Source of the DNA: Microvirga sesbaniae
GTDB taxonomy: Bacteria; Pseudomonadota; Alphaproteobacteria; Rhizobiales; Beijerinckiaceae
Direction of reading: 5' to 3'
Length of the DNA stretch: 58,507 bases
Assembly: GCF_025460805.1 (NCBI RefSeq)
Contig: NZ_JAMXFJ010000003.1
Coordinates: 1 to 58,507, forward strand
Shown piece by piece: positions 35,665 through 44,467 of the stretch (positions within the stretch are counted from its first letter, which is position 1; each line of letters opens with the position of its first letter). The position numbers and the translations under genes were made by a program. Below the pieces are notes generated by a model. The model saw only the letters and a program-made list of their open reading frames with translations, was not told the DNA's origin and did no database searches.

Positions 35665-37332
35665 GTGACACTGACATCGCGCTTCGGAAGCAAAGCGGGC
35701 CTCGCGGCCCTGGTGGGAGCCACGTTCCTGACCGGCGTCTCGCTCCTGAGCGCCGGCGCCCACGCCGCGGGCACGGACGGCGCGCCCGCCAAGGGCGGCA
35801 CGCTGGTCTATCTCGAGCAGCAGGCCCACACCAACCTGTACCCGCCGGCGGGCGGCTTCTATCCCAATGGCGGGATCCTCAACCAGATCACCGACAAGCT
35901 CACCTACCAGAACCCAAAGACTCTGGAGATCGAGCCCTGGATCGCCGAATCCTGGACGGTGAACGCGGACGCGACGGAATACACCTTCAAGATCCGCCCG
36001 GGCGTGACCTTCTCCGACGGCACGCCCCTCGACGCGGCCGCCGTGGCCAAGAACTACGACACGTTCGGACGCGGCAACAAGGACCTCAAGCTGCCGGTCT
36101 CGGAAGTCATCAACAACTACGACCGCAGCGAGGTCGTCGACCCGCTGACCGTGAAATTCTTCTTCAAGAAGCCGTCGCCCGGCTTCCTGCAGGGCACCTC
36201 CGTGATCGGCTCCGGCCTCGTGTCCCTGAAGACGCTGGCGCTGCCCTACGAGGCGCTCGGCGACGCCACCAAGATCATCGGGTCGGGTCCGTTCGTGGTC
36301 GCGAGCGAAACCCTCGGCCGCGAGCTTACCCTGAAGGCGCGCCCGGACTACAAGTGGGGCCCGGCGAAACTGGAGCACCAGGGCCGCGCCTATCTCGACG
36401 AGATCAAGTACATCGTCACGCCCGAGGACAGCGTGCGCATCGGCGCCCTTCTGGCCGGGCAGGCCGACGTGATCCGCCAGATCCAGGCCTATGACGAGAA
36501 GCAGGTCGAGGACGAGGGCTACCTGATCTACGCGCCCTCGACCCGCGGCGTGAACAACTCCGTGGTGTTCCGTCCCGACAACCCGCTCGTCGCCGACGTC
36601 CGGGTCCGCCGCGGGCTCCTGCACGCCACCAACACGGACGAGATCGTCTCGACCCTGTTCTCGGCCCATTACCCGAAGGCCACGTCGATCATCGCCAAGA
36701 CGGCGTCGGGCTATGTCGATCTCTCGCCGAAGCTCTCCTACGACCTCGACAAGGCCAAGGCCCTGCTCGACGAGGCCGGCTGGAAGATCGGGGCGAACGG
36801 ACGGCGCCAGAAGGACGGCCAGGTTCTCGAACTCTCCGCCTACGAGTCCCTGCCGCAGCCGCAGAACAAGGAGACGCTCCAGCTCGTCGCGCAGCAATGG
36901 GAGAAGATCGGCGTGAAGCTGAACGTGCTGACCGCCGACTCTGGCAGCGCGGTCGTGAACAACCTTGATCCCGCCAAGGCGCCCGTCTCGCCCGCCATGG
37001 TCGGCCGCGCCGATCCCGACGTGATCAAGAGCCAGTACTACCCGACCAACCGCAACGTGCTGCTGCAGAAGGGCGGCAACAGCGACAAGGTGCAGACCTT
37101 CGTGGACGAGAAGCTGAACCAGCTCCTCGACCAGCTCGCCTCCGAGCCGGACCGCGCCAAGCGCCTGGCGGTGGCGGGTGAGGTGCAGGCCTACGTGGTC
37201 GACCAGGCCTACGCCATTCCGATCTTCGAGGAGCCGCAGGCCTTCGCGGCTGCCCCCTACGTGAAGGGCGTGTCCTTCGAGGCGGTCGGCCGTCCGAGCT
37301 TCTACAACACCTGGCTGGCGCCGCGCCGCTGA
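35665..37332 (+). CDS. ABC transporter substrate-binding protein, KPN_01854-like (SBP_bac_5)
   Basis: Periplasmic receptor, 555 aa. The signal peptide (about 36 residues, ends AHAA) precedes GGTLVYLEQQAHTNLYPP. Family motifs include WTVNADATEYTFKIRPGVTFSDGTP. The GTG at 35665 has GAAGGGGA just upstream and is preferred over an earlier ATG at 35590, because only this start puts the signal peptide at the N-terminus. Conserved neighbours (LLM monooxygenase and two CMD proteins) match the KPN_01854/Avi_7169 gene set. The ligand is unknown. Confidence 0.9.
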   Translation: MTLTSRFGSKAGLAALVGATFLTGVSLLSAGAHAAGTDGAPAKGGTLVYLEQQAHTNLYPPAGGFYPNGGILNQITDKLTYQNPKTLEIEPWIAESWTVNADATEYTFKIRPGVTFSDGTPLDAAAVAKNYDTFGRGNKDLKLPVSEVINNYDRSEVVDPLTVKFFFKKPSPGFLQGTSVIGSGLVSLKTLALPYEALGDATKIIGSGPFVVASETLGRELTLKARPDYKWGPAKLEHQGRAYLDEIKYIVTPEDSVRIGALLAGQADVIRQIQAYDEKQVEDEGYLIYAPSTRGVNNSVVFRPDNPLVADVRVRRGLLHATNTDEIVSTLFSAHYPKATSIIAKTASGYVDLSPKLSYDLDKAKALLDEAGWKIGANGRRQKDGQVLELSAYESLPQPQNKETLQLVAQQWEKIGVKLNVLTADSGSAVVNNLDPAKAPVSPAMVGRADPDVIKSQYYPTNRNVLLQKGGNSDKVQTFVDEKLNQLLDQLASEPDRAKRLAVAGEVQAYVVDQAYAIPIFEEPQAFAAAPYVKGVSFEAVGRPSFYNTWLAPRR

Positions 37333-37344
37333 CGAACCCCGGGA

Positions 37345-37381
37345 TCCGGCCGGGCCGCGCGACAGGGCGCGACCGGCCGGA
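37345..37381 (+). promoter_or_regulatory. Intra-operon hairpin after the binding-protein gene
   Basis: TCCGGCC (37345-37351) pairs with GGCCGGA (37375-37381), and CGCGC/GCGCG arms extend inside. It lies between the receptor stop and the permease start, like the hairpins of the other importer operons. No T run. Confidence 0.55.
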
Positions 37382-37416
37382 CCCCGCTCCCATCCCCCAC
37401 CCAGACGGGATCTCCC

Positions 37417-38361
37417 ATGTCGCGATACGTGATCGGAAGGATCGGCCAGGCGGCCCTCGTGCTGTGGGCCGCGTTCACCGTCTCCTTCATCCTGCTGCAG
37501 GCTCTGCCCGGCGACGCCATCCTGATCAAGTTCCTCAATCCCGAACTCGGGCTCGGCCCGGAGCAGATCGCCGACATCCGCGCCGCCTACGCGGCCGACA
37601 GCCCGCTGCCCGTGCAGTATCTCCACACGGTGGCGAACTTCCTCACGGGGAATTTCGGCTACTCGATCCACGCGGGCGTTCCGGTCGGCGACCTGATCCT
37701 CGCCAACCTGCCGCAGACCCTGTGGCTGGCCTCGCTCGGCTTCCTCCTGTCGGTGGTCGTGGCGGTGGCCCTCGCGGCGCTCTCGGCCCTGGCGCCGTTC
37801 TCCTGGCTGCGGGCCTTCATCCAGTCGATCCCGGCGCTGTTCATCTCCACGCCGGTGTTCTGGCTCGGGATCCTGCTCATCCAGATCTTCTCGTTCCAGC
37901 TCAGGCTCATCCCGGTCATCAATCCCGGGCCCTGGCAGGCGCTGGTCCTGCCGGTCCTGACGCTGGCCGTCCCGATCTCGGCGCCGCTCGCCCAGATCCT
38001 CATGCGCAACATCGACCACGTGCTGACGGAGCCCTTCGTGGCGGTCGCCCGCGCCAAGGGCGCGTCCCATCGCTGGGTCCTGTGGAAGCACGTGGCGAAG
38101 AACGCCGTCCTGCCGACGCTCACCATCGGGGGCATCCTGTTCGGCGAGCTTCTGGCCGGCGCGGTCGTCACCGAGGCGGTGTTCGGCCTCAACGGCCTCG
38201 GCGGACTCACGCAGCGCTCCGTCAACGATCAGGACGTCGCGGTGCTCCAGGCCATCGTGGTGTTCTCGGCGGGGGCCTTCGTGCTCATCAATCTCACGGT
38301 AGACCTGCTCTACCCCGTCTTCGATCCGCGCCTCAGGGTGAAACAGGGAGCCGTCGCATGA
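37417..38361 (+). CDS. ABC transporter permease, DppB type
   Basis: Inner-membrane permease, 314 aa. The first helix is followed by QALPGDAILIKFLNPE. The permease loop (FVAVARAKGASHRWVLWKH) is near residue 210. The C-terminus is LLYPVFDPRLRVKQGAVA. It overlaps the following permease gene in an ATGA. Together with the next two genes it forms the membrane and ATPase part of this importer. Confidence 0.92.
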   Translation: MSRYVIGRIGQAALVLWAAFTVSFILLQALPGDAILIKFLNPELGLGPEQIADIRAAYAADSPLPVQYLHTVANFLTGNFGYSIHAGVPVGDLILANLPQTLWLASLGFLLSVVVAVALAALSALAPFSWLRAFIQSIPALFISTPVFWLGILLIQIFSFQLRLIPVINPGPWQALVLPVLTLAVPISAPLAQILMRNIDHVLTEPFVAVARAKGASHRWVLWKHVAKNAVLPTLTIGGILFGELLAGAVVTEAVFGLNGLGGLTQRSVNDQDVAVLQAIVVFSAGAFVLINLTVDLLYPVFDPRLRVKQGAVA

Positions 38362-39269
38362 CCGGCCTGAACACGATCGGACGCAGTCTCCTGCGCGACG
38401 ACCAGGATGTCCTCGACGGCGCGTCGCCGGAAGCCGCGCGCGTGTCATCGGGCGCCGGTTGGCTGAAGACCGTCAAAAGCATCCGGCCCGGCCTCGTCCT
38501 GGCCTGGTTCGTGATGGCGGTCGTCGTCCTGTGGGCGCTGTTCCCGCAATGGTTCACGAGCTACAACCCGACCGTCGGGGTGGCCCGCCAGCAGCTTCGC
38601 GCGCCGAGCGCCGAGCACTGGCTCGGCACCGATGCGCTGGGCCGCGATCTTCTCGCGCGCATCATCCACGGGGCCGGCAACTCGCTCTCGGGAGCCCTCG
38701 TGGCCGTGGGGGTCGGCCTTCTGGTCGGCACGACGCTGGGCATCGTCGCAGGGTCGGCGCGCGGCCGGATCGACGGCGCCATCATGCGCGGCGTCGACGT
38801 GCTCCTGTCGATCCCGCAGCTTCTCCTGTCGCTCAGCATCGTCATCCTGCTCGGGTTCGGCATCGTCAACGCGGCCATCGCGGTCGGCATCACGTCCATC
38901 GCCAGCTTCGCGCGGCTCGCGCGCTCCGAGGTGGTGCGGGTGCGCGCGAGCGACTACGTCGAGGCCGCGTTCGGAAGCGGCGGCACCTTCGGCCGCGTGC
39001 TGCTGCGCCACATTCTGCCGAACTCGCTCACCTCGGTGATCGCCTTCGCGGCCCTGCAGCTCGGCTGGGCCATCCTGACCATCTCGACCCTGGGCTTCCT
39101 CGGCTACGGGGCGCCGCCGCCCACGCCCGAATGGGGCCTGCTGATCGCCGAGGGGCGCAACTACCTGGCGCGCGCCTGGTGGCTGACCACCGTGCCGGGC
39201 ATCGTGGTGATCCTCGTGGTCCTGTCGGCGAACCGCATCAGCCAGTCCTTCGGAAAGGCCCGCCCATGA
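38358..39269 (+). CDS. ABC transporter permease, DppC type
   Basis: Second permease, 303 aa. It has a longer than usual N-terminal cytoplasmic segment of about 45 residues. The HWLGTDALGRDLLARIIHGAGNS block is the DppC signature near residue 90. The ATG at 38358 overlaps the upstream stop (ATGA), and its own stop overlaps the ATPase start. Confidence 0.92.
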   Translation: MTGLNTIGRSLLRDDQDVLDGASPEAARVSSGAGWLKTVKSIRPGLVLAWFVMAVVVLWALFPQWFTSYNPTVGVARQQLRAPSAEHWLGTDALGRDLLARIIHGAGNSLSGALVAVGVGLLVGTTLGIVAGSARGRIDGAIMRGVDVLLSIPQLLLSLSIVILLGFGIVNAAIAVGITSIASFARLARSEVVRVRASDYVEAAFGSGGTFGRVLLRHILPNSLTSVIAFAALQLGWAILTISTLGFLGYGAPPPTPEWGLLIAEGRNYLARAWWLTTVPGIVVILVVLSANRISQSFGKARP

Positions 39270-40936
39270 CGAGCGCCATCTCCCTCAGGCCCACGGCGAC
39301 GGATGTGGCGGACGTGCCGGTTCTCGAGGTCGACGGTCTCGCGGTCGCCTATCGCGGCCCGGAGGGCTTCCAGCGCGTCGTGCACGAGGTGTCGCTGCGC
39401 GTGCGTCCCGGCGAGGTCGTGGCCCTGGTCGGTGAATCGGGCTCGGGCAAGACCACCACGGCGCAGGCGGTGATCGGCCTCCTGGCCGAGAACGGCCGCC
39501 TGGAAGGCGGCGCGATCCGGCTCAACGGAACCGACGTCGCGGGCTGGTCGCAGAAGCGGCTCGACGGCATCCGCGGCCAGAAGATCAGCCTGATCCCGCA
39601 GGATCCGACGAGCTCCCTCAATCCGGTCAAGACCATCGGGGCCCAGGTGGCCGAGGTGCTCCAGATCCACCGGCAGGGCAGCCGGGCCGAGATCGGCGCC
39701 CGGGTGATCGAGCTTCTGACGCGGGTCGGCCTGTCCCAGCCCGAGCTGCGCGCGAAGCAGTACCCGCACGAACTCTCGGGCGGCATGCGCCAGCGCGTGC
39801 TGATCGCCATCGCGATCGCGCTGCGCCCGGCGCTGATCATCGCCGACGAGCCCACCAGCGCCCTCGACGTGACGGTGCAGAAGCGCATCCTCGACCTCAT
39901 CGACGAGCTGCGCCGGGAAGACGGCACGGCGGTTCTCCTGGTGACGCACGACCTGGGCGTCGCGGCCGACCGGGCGAACCACATCGTGGTGCTCAAGGGC
40001 GGACGCATCCAGGAGCAGGGCCCGACCGCCGAGGTGCTCGCGGCGCCGCGCAGCGAGTATACGCGCCAGCTCCTGGCCGACGCCCCGTCGCTCGGCAAGA
40101 CGCGGTCGGCGGCCCGGTCGAAGCCCGTGCACATCGGCCCGCGCCGGGATGCCATCGTGGTGGAGAACCTCGTGCAGGACTTCGCCGTCGGCGGCCGGGA
40201 GGTGTTCCGCGCCTTGGCCGGCGTGTCCTTCACGGTCCGGCGGGGCACGACCCACGCCATCGTGGGTGAATCCGGCTCCGGCAAGACCACGACCGCGCGC
40301 AGCATCGTGGGCTTCCAGAAGCCGACCGCGGGCCGCATCCTGGTCGACGGGATCGACGTGACGTCCCTGCGGGGGGAGAACCTGCGGCGGTTCCGCAAGA
40401 CGATCCAGCTCGTCTACCAGAACCCGTTCGCGTCCCTCGATCCGCGGCAGACGATCTTCCAGATCGTCGAGGAGCCGCTCCTGAACTTCGATCCGCTGCC
40501 GCGCGACGACAGGGCCCGCAAGGTCGAGGCCATCCTCGATCGCGTCGGCCTGCCGCCGGCGGTCCTGACGCGACGGCCCCATGCGCTCTCGGGCGGACAG
40601 CGGCAGCGCGTCGCCATCGCGCGCGCCCTGGTGCTCGACCCGCAGGTGCTGGTGCTCGACGAGGCCGTGTCGGCCCTCGACGTGACCGTGCAGGCGCAGA
40701 TCCTGACGCTCCTCGACGAGCTGCAGCAGGCCCTCGGGCTGACCTACCTGTTCATCTCCCACGACCTCGCGGTGGTGCGCCAGATCTCCGACACCGTCTC
40801 GGTGCTGCACAACGGCCGCCTGGTCGACGGCGGCGCGGTCGAGGACGTGTTCCAGCGCCCGGGCAGCCCCTACACGCGCGAGCTCATCGCGGCCATCCCC
40901 GGCGGGCGCAATCTCGATCCTCGTTCCTTCCGTTAA
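39266..40936 (+). CDS. ABC transporter, two fused ATP-binding domains (DppD-DppF fusion)
   Basis: A single 556-aa cytoplasmic protein carries both ATPase halves. Domain one: Walker [10 protein letters not shown] at residues 56-64, signature LSGGMRQR near 170, Walker B LIIADEPTS near 192. Domain two: Walker [10 protein letters not shown] near residue 333, signature LSGGQRQR near 440, Walker B VLVLDEAVS near 462. Fusion removes the need for a second gene and fixes a 1:1 ratio. The ATG at 39266 overlaps the permease stop. The LLM monooxygenase gene follows after 18 bases. Confidence 0.93.
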   Translation: MTSAISLRPTATDVADVPVLEVDGLAVAYRGPEGFQRVVHEVSLRVRPGEVVALVGESGSGKTTTAQAVIGLLAENGRLEGGAIRLNGTDVAGWSQKRLDGIRGQKISLIPQDPTSSLNPVKTIGAQVAEVLQIHRQGSRAEIGARVIELLTRVGLSQPELRAKQYPHELSGGMRQRVLIAIAIALRPALIIADEPTSALDVTVQKRILDLIDELRREDGTAVLLVTHDLGVAADRANHIVVLKGGRIQEQGPTAEVLAAPRSEYTRQLLADAPSLGKTRSAARSKPVHIGPRRDAIVVENLVQDFAVGGREVFRALAGVSFTVRRGTTHAIVGESGSGKTTTARSIVGFQKPTAGRILVDGIDVTSLRGENLRRFRKTIQLVYQNPFASLDPRQTIFQIVEEPLLNFDPLPRDDRARKVEAILDRVGLPPAVLTRRPHALSGGQRQRVAIARALVLDPQVLVLDEAVSALDVTVQAQILTLLDELQQALGLTYLFISHDLAVVRQISDTVSVLHNGRLVDGGAVEDVFQRPGSPYTRELIAAIPGGRNLDPRSFR

Positions 40937-40954
40937 GCGATCCGGAGCAAAGCC

Positions 40955-42004
40955 ATGACAGCATCTTCGACCACCAGGCGGCTCGGGTTCTTCACCCGGC
41001 TTCTCGACGACGCGGGCCCGGGCGAGCGCTACCGGCTCGCGGCCGAGCAGATCATCCATGCGGAGCGCCACGGGTTCGATTCCGCCTGGGTGGCGCAGCA
41101 CCATTTCCACGCCGCGGAGGGCGGGCTGCCGGCCCCGCTCGTGTTCCTGTCCCACGTGGCGGCGCGCACCTCGACCATCCGCCTCGGCACCGGCATCATC
41201 ACCCTGCCGCTCGAGAACCCGATCCGGGTCGCCGAGGACGCGGTGGTGCTCGACCTTCTGTCGGGCGGCCGGCTCGAGATCGGCGTCGGCACCGGCGGCA
41301 CCCCGTCGTCCTTCACGGCCTTCGGGCTCGAGAGCGCGAACCGGTCGGAGATCTACGACCGGCACCTCGCGGTGCTGCGCAGCGCCTGGACGGGCGGGAG
41401 CCTGGAGGGCGGGGACACGCTCTATCCGGTCGCGCCCGACCTCGACGACCGGGTCTGGCAGGCGACCTTCTCGGTCGGCGGCGGCATCCGGGCCGGCAAG
41501 GCCGGCGACGGGCTCATGCTGTCGCGCACGCAGCCCCGGCCGAAGGACGCGCCGCACGCCACGCTGCCCGACCTCCAGCATCCGATCATCGACGCCTATC
41601 TGGCGGCTTTGCCCGAGGGCCGGGCTCCGCGCATCGTCGCGTCGCGCTCGCTCTTCGTCGCCGACAGCCGGGACAAGGCCCTGCGCCTCGCCGAGACGGG
41701 CCTGCGCCGCGTGGTGGCGGATTTCGCCGCCAAGGGGCACGTGATCCCGGGCGACAGCCTCGCCGACATCATCGCGGCCCTCGACACCCATGTGGGCACG
41801 CCCGAGGACGTGCTCGAATCCCTGAGCCGCGACACCACCCTGCCGCGGGTCACCGACCTGGTGTTCCAGGTCCATTCGGTCGATCCCCCGCACGAGGACA
41901 TCCTGCGCTCGATCGAGCTGATCGCCAGCGACGTGGCGCCGGCGCTCGGCTGGCAGGCTCCGGCCGCGGGCCGGCCCGGGAAGCGCGTCGCCCTGGTGCG
42001 ATGA
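40955..42004 (+). CDS. LLM class flavin-dependent oxidoreductase, KPN_01858-like
   Basis: Luciferase-like FMN-dependent monooxygenase, 349 aa. The TIM-barrel shows RLGFFTRLLDDAGPG near the N-terminus, WVAQHHFH near residue 47, TSTIRLGTGIITLPLENP near residue 70 and a conserved GGRLEIGVGTGG near residue 105. Such enzymes use reduced FMN and oxygen to oxidise a substrate, often cleaving a C-S or C-N bond or adding oxygen. It lies immediately after an importer and before two CMD-domain proteins, which suggests oxidative breakdown of the imported compound. GGAG is seven bases before the ATG. Confidence 0.88.
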   Translation: MTASSTTRRLGFFTRLLDDAGPGERYRLAAEQIIHAERHGFDSAWVAQHHFHAAEGGLPAPLVFLSHVAARTSTIRLGTGIITLPLENPIRVAEDAVVLDLLSGGRLEIGVGTGGTPSSFTAFGLESANRSEIYDRHLAVLRSAWTGGSLEGGDTLYPVAPDLDDRVWQATFSVGGGIRAGKAGDGLMLSRTQPRPKDAPHATLPDLQHPIIDAYLAALPEGRAPRIVASRSLFVADSRDKALRLAETGLRRVVADFAAKGHVIPGDSLADIIAALDTHVGTPEDVLESLSRDTTLPRVTDLVFQVHSVDPPHEDILRSIELIASDVAPALGWQAPAAGRPGKRVALVR

Positions 42005-42061
42005 ACCTCGCGCTGAACGTCGCCCCGAACCCATCACCCACCACCGGACCGTGAGACACCC

Positions 42062-42727
42062 ATGAGCACCACCCCGACGGACGTCATCGATCACCTGGCC
42101 GGGATCCGGCCGGGATCCAGCCTCGACCGCCTGCGCGATCAGCGGCCGCAGGCGCGCGAGAACGCGCAGAAGAGCTATCTCGCCCTATTCGAGCCGGAGG
42201 TTCCCGGCACCGTCACGCCGCTCGAGCGCTATGCGCTCGCCACCTTCGTGGCCGGGCTCCACCGCCAGCCCCATGTGGGCGATTTCTACTCCGCCGCGCT
42301 GGAGCGGCTCGGGCATCCGCGGCTGACCGAGGTGGTCGTGTCCGAGATCGCCCGCGGGGCCACCGAGGGTCCCTACGGGCGCTATCCGGCGGGCCCGCAT
42401 TCCGTCGAGGACAAGGACGGGCCCTCCTACCGGGTCTCGGCGGACAGCCGCGAGAGCCTGGGCGCGCGCCTCGCGGCCGGCCTGGAGCACGCGCATCTCC
42501 TCGTCTTCCACCCGCGCGACGCGAGCCCCGCCGCCCTCCAGGGGCTTCTCGATGCCGGCTGGTCGACCACCGACATCGTGACCCTGTCGCAGCTCGTCGC
42601 CTTCCTGTCGTTCCAGATCCGGGTCGTGGCGGGCCTGCGGGCGCTCGCGGGCGCGTCGGCGGTCGAGAGCACGGATACGGAATACACGCAGATCTTCACG
42701 GGCGTCCTGGCGTCCGGCGCCGTTTGA
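42062..42727 (+). CDS. CMD domain protein, Avi_7170-like (no cysteine)
   Basis: Carboxymuconolactone decarboxylase/AhpD-fold protein, 221 aa. C-terminal helices DIVTLSQLVAFLSFQIRVVAGLRAL fit the CMD fold. The whole protein has no Cys, so it cannot use the CxxC redox mechanism of AhpD. It may be a structural or binding partner of the next protein, which keeps the motif. The neighbouring genes are those expected for this family. Function unproven. Confidence 0.82.
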   Translation: MSTTPTDVIDHLAGIRPGSSLDRLRDQRPQARENAQKSYLALFEPEVPGTVTPLERYALATFVAGLHRQPHVGDFYSAALERLGHPRLTEVVVSEIARGATEGPYGRYPAGPHSVEDKDGPSYRVSADSRESLGARLAAGLEHAHLLVFHPRDASPAALQGLLDAGWSTTDIVTLSQLVAFLSFQIRVVAGLRALAGASAVESTDTEYTQIFTGVLASGAV

Positions 42728-42740
42728 GAGGGGAAAGTCC

Positions 42741-43400
42741 ATGACCGAGACAACGCTGTCGCATCCCGACAACCGGGAGCCCGTGGCCTTCACCCAGGAC
42801 GAGCTCGGCTGGCTGCCCTGGCTCGAGCCGTTCCCGGCTGACCAGCTCACCGAGCGGCACTGGGCCGGGCTCGTGGACGCCTCGCGGGCCAAGTCGCCGT
42901 ACTTCCTGCTGCTCGCCCGCGATCCGGACGTGCTGCAGGCGCGCACGAAGACCGACAAGGACATCTTCTACAACACGGCGAACGGCCTGCCGCGGGCCGA
43001 GCGCGAGCTCGCCGCCACGGCGACCTCCCGGTCCAACGGCTGCATCTTCTGCGCGTCCGTGCATTCGCGCTTCGCCACCCAGTACTCGAAGCGCGGCGCC
43101 GACATCCAGCGCCTGCTCGACGAGGGCGTGGAAGCGGATATCGACCCGCGCTGGAACGCCATCGTGGAGGCGTCCGTGGCGCTCACCGACACGCCGATCG
43201 CATTCGGCGGGCGGCAGATCGAGGCCCTGCGCGCGGCCGGCCTCGACGACGGCGAGATCATCGACGTGATCAACGGCGCGTCCTTCTTCAACTGGGCCAA
43301 CCGGCTCATGCTGTCGCTCGGCGAACCGACCCCGCCGGCGGTCAAGCAGGAGGGCGGGGATAAGACACCCGCCACGTCATCGCCGGCCTCGCGCCGGTGA
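42741..43400 (+). CDS. Alkylhydroperoxidase-domain protein, Avi_7169-like
   Basis: AhpD-like protein, 219 aa. The redox motif NGCIFCASVH carries Cys101, Cys104 and His108 (CxxCxxxH), preceded by Glu88 in AERELAAT, as in AhpD. It may dispose of peroxide or reduce an oxidised product from the flavin monooxygenase encoded just upstream. It follows the cysteine-free homologue after 13 bases. The last residues (about SSPASRR) and the stop codon come from a repeat hairpin, so the C-terminus has probably been altered by repeat insertion. Confidence 0.85.
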   Translation: MTETTLSHPDNREPVAFTQDELGWLPWLEPFPADQLTERHWAGLVDASRAKSPYFLLLARDPDVLQARTKTDKDIFYNTANGLPRAERELAATATSRSNGCIFCASVHSRFATQYSKRGADIQRLLDEGVEADIDPRWNAIVEASVALTDTPIAFGGRQIEALRAAGLDDGEIIDVINGASFFNWANRLMLSLGEPTPPAVKQEGGDKTPATSSPASRR

Positions 43401-43460
43401 TCCGGATGCCGCGAGGCGCGGCGCTCTTCGGATCGGGATGGCCGGGACAGGCCCGGCCAT
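43379..43460. repeat. Composite GC-rich hairpin repeat overlapping a gene end
   Basis: Hairpin ATCGCCGGC...GCCGGTGAT at 43379-43401 and hairpin ATGGCCGGG/CCCGGCCAT at 43438-43460 are separated by a GCGAGGCGCGGCGC spacer. The left hairpin includes the stop codon of the upstream CMD gene (43398-43400). Confidence 0.7.
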
Positions 43461-43494
43461 GGGGTGGGAGGGGGCCGGTCGTCGATCCGATGCG

Positions 43495-44316
43495 TCAGCG
43501 CTCCGCCGACCGGCGGCTTCCGCCGTCGATCTGCTGGCCGATCAGCGCGATGGCCTGCTGGTACACGGAGGCGGCGTTCCAGGCCTGGATGGCCCGGAAG
43601 TTGGGCTCGCCCGGCTGGTAGCCGGCGCCGGCGCGCCAGCCGTGGGCCTTGAGGAAGTTGGCCGTCGCCTCCAGGGCGTCGGCGGTGTTGTCGAGATTGC
43701 CGCCATTGGCGTAGGCCAGGATGTTCTTGGGCATGAACTGGGTCTGGCCGATCTCCCCGTGCATGGAGCCGCGCGCATTGGCCGAGAGCATGCCGCGGTC
43801 GATCAGGGTGAGGGCCGCGTAGAGCTGGTCGGTGAAGAACTCCGAGCGGCGGCAATCGTAGGCCAGGGTCGCCACCGCCGAGAGGGTGTGCTGGTTGCCG
43901 CGCTGGCTGCCGAAGGCCGTCTCCATGCCCCAGATGGCGATGAGCGGTCCCGGCGGAACCCCGTAGCGCTGCTCGAGCGACGCGAACAGGGCGGCGTTCG
44001 ACTGCTTGAGCGAGCGCCCGCGCGACACGATCACGTTGGCGCCGCGTTTGGCCATGAACTGGTCGAGAGAGAGCCGGAAGCTCTTCTGGCCCCGGTCGGC
44101 CCGGATCGTGGCGGTCGCGTAGTCGGTCGCCATCAGGGCCTGGATCGCCGTGGGTCCGATGCCTTTCGCCCGCGCCTCCGGGGCGAAGTCCTGCTTCCAC
44201 TGCTCGAAGCCGGCGGCGGAATTGCCGCATTGCGCGGCCTCGGCCGTGTGGGCCGTTCCGGCGAGCGCCACCAGGGCCGTGACGGCCGCGATCCCAAAGT
44301 GCCAGCCCCTTGTCAT
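43495..44316 (-). CDS. Lytic murein transglycosylase (MltB-like)
   Basis: Periplasmic peptidoglycan lytic transglycosylase, 273 aa, short for the family. The signal peptide ends near AEAAQC (residues 25-30). The catalytic domain shows YGVPPGPLIAIWGMETAFG near residue 118, with Glu in MET as the likely catalytic residue, and GQTQFMPKNIL near residue 190. A C-terminal peptidoglycan-binding domain is absent. The Cys after the signal is a possible lipobox, but the preceding AAQ does not fit the LAGC rule. It cleaves glycan strands to make anhydromuramyl ends. Confidence 0.9.
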   Translation of the reverse strand: MTRGWHFGIAAVTALVALAGTAHTAEAAQCGNSAAGFEQWKQDFAPEARAKGIGPTAIQALMATDYATATIRADRGQKSFRLSLDQFMAKRGANVIVSRGRSLKQSNAALFASLEQRYGVPPGPLIAIWGMETAFGSQRGNQHTLSAVATLAYDCRRSEFFTDQLYAALTLIDRGMLSANARGSMHGEIGQTQFMPKNILAYANGGNLDNTADALEATANFLKAHGWRAGAGYQPGEPNFRAIQAWNAASVYQQAIALIGQQIDGGSRRSAER

Positions 44317-44467
44317 TCCGATCTCCTCACTGGTCGTCTGTCGTCATGGGTACGTCATGGATAACGGTGCCGGAGCAACCCGGCCAAGTTGAGGCATAAC
44401 GGCCAAGCTGGACCATCGGATCCACAGGCTTTCGCATTTTCTGGCCCGCCGGCCCTCACTCCAGCCC

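Noticed and set aside
35221..38448. Open frame of more than 1000 codons antisense to the receptor and permease genes
   Set aside because: No recognisable domain, no ribosome binding site and low-complexity charged composition. The plus-strand genes are clear.
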